64,000 nucleotides of DNA, from assembly GCF_015624425.1 (NCBI RefSeq), contig NZ_CP049919.1, positions 496,001 to 560,000 on the forward strand. The letters run 5' to 3'. This DNA is from Roseateles sp. DAIF2 (GTDB lineage: Bacteria > Pseudomonadota > Gammaproteobacteria > Burkholderiales > Burkholderiaceae_C). This document shows, piece after piece, positions 38,060 through 44,854 of this stretch. Below the pieces are notes generated by a model that ran no database searches, was not told the DNA's origin, and saw only the letters and a program-made list of their open reading frames with translations. How positions within the stretch are numbered: position 1 is the stretch's first letter; the number at the start of each line of letters is the position of its first letter. The translations under genes were made by a program, and so were the position numbers.

Positions 38060-39667
38060 ATGAACGACCAGAAGAAAACGCTGCCGGTGCGCCGCGCCGC
38101 TGCGGCCATGAGCCTGTTGACGCTGGCGCTTCTACAGGCCTGCGGCGGCGGAGGCGGCTCGCCCGGCGCGCCGTTGCTGGGCAATGGCGGCAGCTCGGGT
38201 AGCAGCGGAGGCGGCAGCAGCGTCGTCACGCCGCCGGTCACCCCGCCCGACAGCATCGTGCCCAGCGCCTCGGTGGCGCAGCAATGCGCGCCCGGCAATC
38301 CGCAGGCGCCGGCGGCGCAGCGCAATGCCAGCCTGGACGTCGAGAAGCGCTGGATCCGCGCCTATATGGACGAGGACTATCTGTGGCGCGAGCAGGTGCC
38401 GCAGATCAGCGCCGGCGCGGCGCGCTACAGCGGCGCCGACGTGCAGCAGTCGCTGGTCAACTATTTCTACGACCTGCACACGCCGCAGCGCACCGCCAGC
38501 GGCGCGGCGCGCGACCGCTTCAGCTTCATGATTCCCGAGTCCGAATGGAAGCAGCTGACGCAGGCCGGCGTCTCGCAGGGCTACGGGCTGGAATGGACCC
38601 AGGCCGCCGACACCCCGCCGCGCGGCGTGCGTGTGGCCTATGTCGAGGCCGGCGGCCCGGCCGACCGGCTGGGCCTGAAGCGCGGCGACCGCCTGCTGGC
38701 GGTGGACGGGATCTCGATCGACAGCGCCGACACCGAGCAATGGCGCCAGGTGCAGCGCGCCCTCTACCCGGGCCAGGGCAGCACGGCGCGCCAGTTCCGC
38801 TTCGAGGCGCGCGAGGGCGGCGAGAAGACGCTGAGCCTGAGCCCGGGCGAGCAACGCCTGACCCCGGTGCCGCAGGCCAAGGTGATGACGGCGGGCGACG
38901 GCGCCAAGGTCGGCTACCTGGTGTTCCACGATCACAACCTGCCGGCCGAGGCGCAGCTGCAGGGCGCGCTGCAGCAGTTCGCGGCGCAGGGCGTCAGCGA
39001 CCTGGTGCTGGACCTGCGCTACAACGGCGGCGGCTATCTCTTCATCGCCTCGCAGCTGGCCTATATGGTGGCCGGCCCGGGCCCGACCGCCGGCCGGGTG
39101 TTCGAGCGCCTGAAGCACAACAGCCGGCGCCAGGCCGACAACGAGGACAGCCCCTTCGAGGACCGCAGCTGCCGGCCCGACCCGGGCAGCTTCCAGTGCG
39201 GCCAGCGGACCGCGCTGCCCAGCCTGAACCTGCGCCGCGTCTATGTGCTGACCCAGTCCGGCACCTGCTCGGCCAGCGAATCGCTGATCAACGGCCTGCG
39301 CGGCGTCGATGTCGAGGTGGTGCAGATCGGCGGGCGCAGCTGCGGCAAGCCCTATGGCTTCTCCGGGCGCGAGAACTGCGGCTACCGCTACATGGCGATC
39401 GAGTTCGAGGGCGTCAACGCCAAGGGCTTTGGCGACTATGCCGACGGCTTCGCGCCGGGCTGCGAGGTGGCCGACGACCTGGGCCGCGAGCTGGGCGACC
39501 CGCAGGAGGCCCAGCTGGCCGCCGCGCTGGCGCATCGCCAGACCGGTCGCTGCCCGGCGCCGCGCAGTGCCAAGGCCCTGCAGGCCGCGGCGGGCGAGGG
39601 CCGCGGGCCGGCGCTGCGCCTGGAAAAGCCCTGGCCGCGCAGCAACCGGCTGCTGGACCGGCCCTGA
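38060..39667 (+). CDS. S41-family (C-terminal processing-like) peptidase lipoprotein
   Basis: A 535-residue exported serine peptidase. Signal peptide with lipobox LLQAC, then a glycine/serine-rich linker, a helical region (about 85-150), a PDZ-like domain (VAYVEAGGPADRLGLKRGDRLLAVDGISI), and the S41 catalytic core: DLVLDLRYNGGGYLFIA, probable nucleophile Ser in TQSGTCSASESLINGLRG, and the Lys in GGRSCGKPYGF. It probably trims or degrades envelope proteins. ATG 38060 follows AAGAGGG at good spacing; the GTG at 38054 is less likely. Confidence 0.9.
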   Translation: MNDQKKTLPVRRAAAAMSLLTLALLQACGGGGGSPGAPLLGNGGSSGSSGGGSSVVTPPVTPPDSIVPSASVAQQCAPGNPQAPAAQRNASLDVEKRWIRAYMDEDYLWREQVPQISAGAARYSGADVQQSLVNYFYDLHTPQRTASGAARDRFSFMIPESEWKQLTQAGVSQGYGLEWTQAADTPPRGVRVAYVEAGGPADRLGLKRGDRLLAVDGISIDSADTEQWRQVQRALYPGQGSTARQFRFEAREGGEKTLSLSPGEQRLTPVPQAKVMTAGDGAKVGYLVFHDHNLPAEAQLQGALQQFAAQGVSDLVLDLRYNGGGYLFIASQLAYMVAGPGPTAGRVFERLKHNSRRQADNEDSPFEDRSCRPDPGSFQCGQRTALPSLNLRRVYVLTQSGTCSASESLINGLRGVDVEVVQIGGRSCGKPYGFSGRENCGYRYMAIEFEGVNAKGFGDYADGFAPGCEVADDLGRELGDPQEAQLAAALAHRQTGRCPAPRSAKALQAAAGEGRGPALRLEKPWPRSNRLLDRP

Positions 39668-39682
39668 GGGGCTCGCTGATGA

Positions 39683-41122
39683 TCAGGCCGCCAGCGGCGC
39701 GCTGCTGAGCAGCAGCTGGGTGGCCAGCTCGCCGATGCGGCGCAGCGCGCGCGGATGCTGCGGCCCCCAGCGCCCGCCGACGCCCAGGCGCACGCAATGG
39801 CGAAAGCGCGGGCTGGCGCTGAACATCAGGCCCGGCGCGATGCAGATGTTCTCGGCCAGGCAGGCCTCATACAGGGCCACCGAGTCGAGCTGCGGGGGCA
39901 GCTCCACCCACAGGATGTAGCCGCCGGCCGGATCGGTGACCTTGCTGCCCTTGGGAAAGCTCTCGGCGATCAGGCCGCGCGCCTCGTCGACCCGCGCCGC
40001 GATGGTTGCGCGCACCTGGCGCAGCGCGGCGCCGGCGCCGGCCTGGGTCAGCAGGTCGGCCAGCGCCATCTCCAGCACGGCGGTCTGCGCGCCGGACTGC
40101 ACCTCCTTGGTCTGGCGCAAGACCTGGCCCCAGCGCCCGGCCTCGACCCAACCCAGGCGCAGCCCCGGCGCCAGGGTCTTGGAGAAGGAGCCGCAGATCA
40201 TCACATGGCCGGTGCTGTCGAAGGCCTTGACCGCGCGGCGCCGGTCCTCCTGCTCGGCCAGGTCGTTGTAGAGCACGTCCTCGATCAGCGCCACGTCATG
40301 GCTGGCAATCAGCTGCGCCAAGCGGCGCCGTTCGGCCGGCGGCATGCAGGCGCCGAGCGGGTTGGACAGGGTCGGCACCGCCAGCACCGCCTTGATCGGC
40401 TGGGTCTGCAGCGCCAGCTGCAGCGCGTCGACCGACAGGCCGTGGCGCGGATGGGTCGGGATCTCCAGCGCGCGCAGGTGCAGGCTCTGCAGGATCTCCA
40501 GGAAGCCGTAGTAGGTGGGCGATTCCAGCGCGACGATGTCGCCGGGCTTGGTGACGCTCTTCAGGCACAGGCTGATCGCCTCCATGCAGCTGTTGGTGAT
40601 CACCACCTCGTCGGCATGCAGCGCGCAACCCAGGCCCAGCGCATGGCGGGCGATCGCGCGGCGCGCCTCTTCCATGCCGGGGCCGGTCGGGTAGATGCAC
40701 AGCAGGTCGCGGTGCTTCTGTACCGCACGGCTCATCGCGCGGCGCACCCGCTCCTGGTCGAACAGCTCCGGGCCGGGGCAGGCGGCGCCGAAGGAGATGA
40801 TGTCGGGCGCCATCGACAGGCGCATCACCTGCTGGCCCAACCGGTCCAGCGCCACCGCGCGCGAGCGCCGCTCGGGCCGCGAGGTCTCGGGTTCGGGCAG
40901 CTGCGGCGGCCGGGCCGCGACGAAGTAGCCGGAGCGCGGCCGCGCCTCGATCAGCCGCGCGTCCTCCAGCCAGCGCAGGGCCAGCACCGCGGTGCTGGGC
41001 GAGACCGCCTCGCTTGCCGCCAGCGCGCGCACCGATGGCATGCGCTCGCCGCGCTTGAGCGTGCCGGCGCGGATCGACTGGGCCAGGCGGGCGGCGATTT
41101 GCAGATACAGCGGATCGTCCAT
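39683..41122 (-). CDS. MocR/GntR-type PLP-dependent transcriptional regulator
   Basis: A 479-residue chimera of an N-terminal GntR winged helix (residues 1-75: LYLQIAARLAQSIRAGTLKRGERMPSVRALA) and a fold-type I aminotransferase domain. The PLP-binding lysine is in GSFSKTLAPGLRLGWV, with the ITNSCMEAISLCLK, ESPTYYGFLEILQ and NPLG segments all typical. MocR proteins act as regulators that sense PLP or an amino compound. Targets are unknown; the shared CGGTACA motif hints at the EamA transporter upstream. Confidence 0.9.
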   Translation of the reverse strand: MDDPLYLQIAARLAQSIRAGTLKRGERMPSVRALAASEAVSPSTAVLALRWLEDARLIEARPRSGYFVAARPPQLPEPETSRPERRSRAVALDRLGQQVMRLSMAPDIISFGAACPGPELFDQERVRRAMSRAVQKHRDLLCIYPTGPGMEEARRAIARHALGLGCALHADEVVITNSCMEAISLCLKSVTKPGDIVALESPTYYGFLEILQSLHLRALEIPTHPRHGLSVDALQLALQTQPIKAVLAVPTLSNPLGACMPPAERRRLAQLIASHDVALIEDVLYNDLAEQEDRRRAVKAFDSTGHVMICGSFSKTLAPGLRLGWVEAGRWGQVLRQTKEVQSGAQTAVLEMALADLLTQAGAGAALRQVRATIAARVDEARGLIAESFPKGSKVTDPAGGYILWVELPPQLDSVALYEACLAENICIAPGLMFSASPRFRHCVRLGVGGRWGPQHPRALRRIGELATQLLLSSAPLAA

Positions 41123-41160
41123 GATGCCGCCTATTCTGTGCTGCCCGGCGCGCTGGCGGG

Positions 41161-41193
41161 CGGTACAGATCGCGCCCGATCCGGCCGGTACAG
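41161..41193. promoter_or_regulatory. Repeated CGGTACAG in front of the MocR gene
   Basis: CGGTACAG occurs at 41161-41168 and 41186-41193 in the same orientation, 25 bp apart, 40-70 nt upstream of the regulator start. MocR regulators often bind direct repeats in their own promoters. Confidence 0.4.
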
Positions 41194-41204
41194 CGCTCAG
41201 CCGC

Positions 41205-41822
41205 TCAAAGCTTCGGGATGCGGATGCGGCTGACCATCAGCGATCCCGACAGCGCGAACAGCAGCACCAGCGGGTGCAGGAAGAAGCCGCCGATCTCCAG
41301 CTTGCCGAACCAGAGCTGATCGCCCAGCGCGCCCTGGGCCGCGGCCACCCACAGCACGAGCACCAGCGCCAGCGAGGTCGGGATCGGCGTGCCTTCGAAG
41401 AACTTGACCTTGTCGCCGCCGTCGCTGAGCTTTTCGGCGGTGATGTTGAAGCGGGCCAGGCGCGACACGCCGCAGGCGACGAAGAACACCAGCACGACGC
41501 GGTCGTACAGGCCCTGCATGCCGCAGCCATAGGCGATCGCGGCGGGCGCGACGCCGAAGGAGATGATGTCGGCCAACGAATCGAGCTCGCGGCCCATCGC
41601 CGAACTCTGCTGGCGCCAGCGCGCGATGCGGCCGTCCAGCACGTCGAACACCAGCGCGGCCGGGATCAGCGCGCAGGCGTAGAACAGATGCATCACCTCG
41701 CGGGTCTGCAGATAGGTCATCACCGAGAACAGCGAGCCGACGCCGCAGAAGGCATTGCCCAGGGTGAACCAGTCGGCGAGATGGAACTCGCGGATCATCG
41801 AAAAAGGCTTGGGGCGGTTCAT
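41205..41822 (-). CDS. pssA: CDP-diacylglycerol-serine O-phosphatidyltransferase
   Basis: Inner-membrane phospholipid synthase that makes phosphatidylserine, the precursor of phosphatidylethanolamine. 205 residues with about six hydrophobic helices. The CDP-alcohol phosphotransferase signature D-G-x2-A-R-x8-G-x3-D-x3-D is fully present in DVLDGRIARWRQQSSAMGRE followed by LDSLAD. ATG 41822 (MNRPKPFSMIREFHLADWFTLGN) gives the normal start; the frame upstream is open but lies in the spacer and in the next gene. A PssA is more likely than a phosphatidylglycerophosphate synthase from the N-terminal FTLGNAFCGVGS. Confidence 0.9.
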   Translation of the reverse strand: MNRPKPFSMIREFHLADWFTLGNAFCGVGSLFSVMTYLQTREVMHLFYACALIPAALVFDVLDGRIARWRQQSSAMGRELDSLADIISFGVAPAAIAYGCGMQGLYDRVVLVFFVACGVSRLARFNITAEKLSDGGDKVKFFEGTPIPTSLALVLVLWVAAAQGALGDQLWFGKLEIGGFFLHPLVLLFALSGSLMVSRIRIPKL

Positions 41823-41857
41823 GGGCGCCAGCATAAGGCACGGGCGGGCCGACCGTC

Positions 41858-42937
41858 TTAAGCCGACCTGGGTTTGCGCGCGAGGGCCTTGATCGTCAGG
41901 TGCATCACCAGCAGCGGCAGCGGCATGCGCAGCCAATGGCCGCGCAGGTAGAGGAAGCGCCGCGCCGGGCCGCTCCAGCGGTCGGCGCAGCTGTGGTGGT
42001 CGGGCCGCAGCGCGCGCTCGAAGATGCCGTCCAGCAGGCGCAGCCGCCAGCCGCCGGGCGCGGCGCGCTGCAAGTCCTGCAGCAGCGCGGCCGGCACCGG
42101 CGTGCCGAGCAGGCGCTGGCCGTAGCGCAGCGCATACAGCAGCACCCGCGCCAGGCCCAGTTCCCAGGCGCGTGCCTGTAGCGCATCCCAGAAGCCGGGG
42201 TCGCGCGCGCTCAGTTCGCGCAGCAGCGCGTCGATGTCGGCCAGGTCGCGCAGGCCCTTGTCGAACTCGCCGTCCAGGAACAGATGGCAGGCGCTGTGCA
42301 GCACCAGGTCAGGATCGCAGAGCCGGTGCAGGCCCGGATGGCCGGGCAGCGGCAGCGCGCGCGCCAGCAGCCGGTCGGCGTCGACGGTGAGCCGCCCGGT
42401 GCGCGGCAGGATGTTGTGGTGCACGTCGATCACGCTGCTGCGCCGCATATGGCGCATCGGTGGGATCTCGTGCATCCACTCGCGGTAATAGCGCTGGTCA
42501 TGCGCGCTGATCTCGCTGCCGACCCAGCCCTGCATGATCAGCGCCGATTCGGCCTCGCCGATGCGCGCCAGCGGCACCATGATGTCGATGTCGCTCAGCA
42601 GGCGCCCGCGACCGGCGCCGAAGCCGGCCAGCGCATAGGCCGCGCCCTTCAGCAGCAGCACCGGGGCCTCCAGCTCGCGCAGCGCGCGCTGGATATGGCC
42701 GGCCTCCCAGAAGATCGCGCGCTCCAGGCTGTCGGCCACATGGCGCGCCGCCTGCAGGTGGCGCGCCGGCGCGGCCGGCACCGCGAAGGGCAGGGCCAGC
42801 ATCGCGAGCCGACCCAGCAGGCGGCTGCGCCGCGCCTGGCGGATCAGCAGGTCCCAGCCGGCCTCGTCCAGCGCGGCCATCTGCGCGGGCTCGCGCAGGC
42901 AGCGGATCAGCAGGTCGGCGTTCCCGTTCGGCTTCAT
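41858..42937 (-). CDS. Nucleotidyltransferase family protein (NTP_transf_5 type)
   Basis: A 359-residue cytoplasmic protein of the uncharacterised nucleotidyltransferase family. The polymerase-beta-like active site is visible as LLSDIDIMV (Asp116 and Asp118), preceded by LLLKGAAYAL and followed by a helical domain with VIDVHHNILPR and CDPDLVLHSACHLFLDGEFDKGLRDLADID. It could transfer a nucleotide or phosphate-containing group to a protein or peptide. Its ATG overlaps the HprK-related kinase stop by 4 nt. It is the last gene in the four-gene cassette. Confidence 0.87.
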   Translation of the reverse strand: MKPNGNADLLIRCLREPAQMAALDEAGWDLLIRQARRSRLLGRLAMLALPFAVPAAPARHLQAARHVADSLERAIFWEAGHIQRALRELEAPVLLLKGAAYALAGFGAGRGRLLSDIDIMVPLARIGEAESALIMQGWVGSEISAHDQRYYREWMHEIPPMRHMRRSSVIDVHHNILPRTGRLTVDADRLLARALPLPGHPGLHRLCDPDLVLHSACHLFLDGEFDKGLRDLADIDALLRELSARDPGFWDALQARAWELGLARVLLYALRYGQRLLGTPVPAALLQDLQRAAPGGWRLRLLDGIFERALRPDHHSCADRWSGPARRFLYLRGHWLRMPLPLLVMHLTIKALARKPRSA

Positions 42938-43857
42938 GCGGCGCGGTCGGCCAGGTCGGCGAAGAAGGCGCAGGCCTCGTCCAGGCTGCTGTAGCTGAAG
43001 TCCAGGCCCTGCGCGGGCTCGACCATGTCCGCCAGGCATTCGAAGCCGCGCGGGCCATGCAGGTGGTAGTTGAAGGCATGGTCCAGCAGGCGCATGAAGG
43101 CCTCGGTGCGCTTCAGCGGCCGGGCCTCCAGCGCGGCCCCGGCCCGGTACTGCGGGAACACCAGCCAGGCCAGCGGCGCGGCCTCCTGGTCGCGCCGCAC
43201 GCTGTCGGCCGGCGGCTTCATATGGGCCACGCTGCCCTTCACCGTGTCATGCACGACGGCGCTGAAGCGGGCCTCGGGCGCGAAGGTCTGGATCACCTCG
43301 ATCGAGCGGTTCTTCAGGCTGACCGGCCGGGCCACCGGCAGCAGCAGGCCGCTGGCCGGGTCGATCAGCGCCAGCTCGTCGGACAGCAGGCGCCAGCCGC
43401 GGTTGACCAGGGCCGCGCACAGGGTGCTCTTGCCCGAGCCGGGCGGCGCCGGCAGGACCGCGACCCGGCCGTTGCGCTCGACCGCCGCGGCATGCACGAC
43501 GATGTACTGGTGGCAATGTTCGGTGACACACCAGTTCAGCCCCCATTCCAGCATTGGCGCGGCCTGGTGCAGGGCCATCGGGGAAAAGGGCAACTGGCCG
43601 TCCAGCTCGAACTGGGCCTGAGGCCGGATCCAACGGCGCAGGCCCGGCTGGGCGTCGACGCGCGGATGGAAATCGCAGAAGCGGGCGTCCTGCGCGTCCA
43701 GCACCGGATGCTCGGCATACAGGGTGCCGACCGCGGCCGCGACATGGGGCAGGGCGGAGCGCAGGCGCAGGGTGAAGGGGCCGGTGCGCAGGCACAGCGT
43801 GCCGGCTCCCAGCCGGGTGCGCAGTTCACCGTCGCCAAGCGCCGCGAGCGGCCTCAC
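42934..43857 (-). CDS. HprK-related kinase A
   Basis: A 307-residue protein related to the HPr Ser kinase/phosphorylase fold, matching the family known as HprK-related kinase A. The P-loop is APPGSGKST (residues 137-145), preceded by VVHAAAVERNGRVAVLP and followed by RGWRLLSDELALID with the HprK-style acidic residues. There is no HPr or PTS gene nearby, so its target is probably not HPr. The GTG start at 43857 forms a GTGA overlap with the PqqD-like gene; the open frame to 43905 lies inside that gene. It overlaps the nucleotidyltransferase by 4 nt downstream. Confidence 0.88.
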   Translation of the reverse strand: MRPLAALGDGELRTRLGAGTLCLRTGPFTLRLRSALPHVAAAVGTLYAEHPVLDAQDARFCDFHPRVDAQPGLRRWIRPQAQFELDGQLPFSPMALHQAAPMLEWGLNWCVTEHCHQYIVVHAAAVERNGRVAVLPAPPGSGKSTLCAALVNRGWRLLSDELALIDPASGLLLPVARPVSLKNRSIEVIQTFAPEARFSAVVHDTVKGSVAHMKPPADSVRRDQEAAPLAWLVFPQYRAGAALEARPLKRTEAFMRLLDHAFNYHLHGPRGFECLADMVEPAQGLDFSYSSLDEACAFFADLADRAA

Positions 43858-44147
43858 GCCGGCAGCGACTCGGCCAGACCGAGATCCTCGAACTGCTCCA
43901 GGCATTGGCCCAGTTCCGCATGGAAGGCCGCATCGGCGGCCTCGGCGCCGACCAGCTGCGCCGCCAGCTCGGGCAGGGTCAGGGCTTGCCGGGCCGCGAT
44001 CAGGGCCGACATCACCTCGTAGGCGGCGGCGCCGATCAGGTGGGTGCTGGCGTTGCGGGGGTTAAAAACCAAAAACTCGCCGTCCCATTGCCGGACCGGC
44101 GAGTTCTGGTCGAGGATGCTGCGCCAGCGCGGTGAGGCACCGTTCAC
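43854..44147 (-). CDS. PqqD-family peptide chaperone of the HPr-rel-A type
   Basis: A 97-residue winged-helix PqqD-like protein. PqqD relatives bind leader peptides and deliver them to modifying enzymes. The pattern WRSILDQNSPVRQWDGEFLVFNPRNASTHLIGAAAYEVMSALIA is that of the PqqD group coupled to HprK-related kinase A. Its start overlaps the stop of the Tat-exported protein gene (ATGA) and its stop overlaps the kinase start (GTGA). No radical SAM enzyme or lasso-peptide protease is present here. Confidence 0.87.
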   Translation of the reverse strand: MNGASPRWRSILDQNSPVRQWDGEFLVFNPRNASTHLIGAAAYEVMSALIAARQALTLPELAAQLVGAEAADAAFHAELGQCLEQFEDLGLAESLPA

Positions 44148-44731
44148 GCGGTCATGACGTAGTTGACGTAGTTCTGGAACTGGGTGGTCGTCGTCCAGGT
44201 GGTGCCGAAGCCGCCCGGACGGTAGGACTTGCTCAGATACCCTTGCCAGAACTGCTGCACCTGGGTCACCGACATCGGGAAGGTGGAGCCGTTGAGCGAG
44301 TTCAGATAGGCCGCCGCCAGCTTGCGCGCCATCGCCTTGTCGGTGGCCGACTCATTGGGGAAGGCGGCGAAGTCGTTCTTGATGGCCTTGTAGAGGCTCA
44401 GGGTCGAGAACTTGCGGTTGTCGTTGAAGGCGGTGGCGAAGCTGCGGTCGCCGCAGGCATTGGGGTAGCTGGACTTGGCGATGCCGGACCATTGATCCGG
44501 ACCCTTGCACTTGCCGACCGTACAGGAAGGCGTCGCGCCGACCCGGCTGGGCGGGGCCGACTGGAAGCCGGTCGGGCCCTGGCAGGTTTCGGTGCCGGCC
44601 AGCACCGGGCGGCTCACCATGGTCATCGACACCGGGGCCAGGCCCAAGCCGCCCTTCAGCAGGCGGCGGCGTGCATTCAGCCGCTCCTGTTCGGAGCCGG
44701 GCGAAGTTTGATCGAGCTTGTTCTGATCCAT
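44144..44731 (-). CDS. Tat-exported small protein, candidate cassette substrate
   Basis: A 195-residue protein with a twin-arginine signal: ARRRLLKGGLGLAPVSMTMV, cleavage near LAG. The mature part has four cysteines near the N-terminus (ETC, SCTVGKC, ACGD), a helical middle (AMARKLAAAYLNSLNG) and a Thr-rich C-terminal segment TTWTTTTQ before QNYVNYVMTA. No domain is recognised. As first gene of the ATGA-coupled cassette with a PqqD-like protein, kinase and nucleotidyltransferase, it is the natural candidate for modification. The ATG at 44806 is a possible longer start; 44731 gives a normal-length Tat signal. Confidence 0.75.
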   Translation of the reverse strand: MDQNKLDQTSPGSEQERLNARRRLLKGGLGLAPVSMTMVSRPVLAGTETCQGPTGFQSAPPSRVGATPSCTVGKCKGPDQWSGIAKSSYPNACGDRSFATAFNDNRKFSTLSLYKAIKNDFAAFPNESATDKAMARKLAAAYLNSLNGSTFPMSVTQVQQFWQGYLSKSYRPGGFGTTWTTTTQFQNYVNYVMTA

Positions 44732-44854
44732 GACAGATTCCCGCGGAAGTTTCCTGCTGGGGCGCTTTCCGAGCCACTTAAACCCAGTGGGAGTTGAGTG
44801 TTTCATACATCCCCAGCCAGGAAAAGCATGACCCCCCAGAACGGGTGGCAGGCC

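Noticed and set aside
41858..44731. Lasso-peptide biosynthetic cluster
   Set aside because: PqqD-like protein and HprK-like kinase occur in some lasso clusters, but no lasso cyclase (asparagine-synthetase-like), no transglutaminase-like protease and no short precursor peptide are present.
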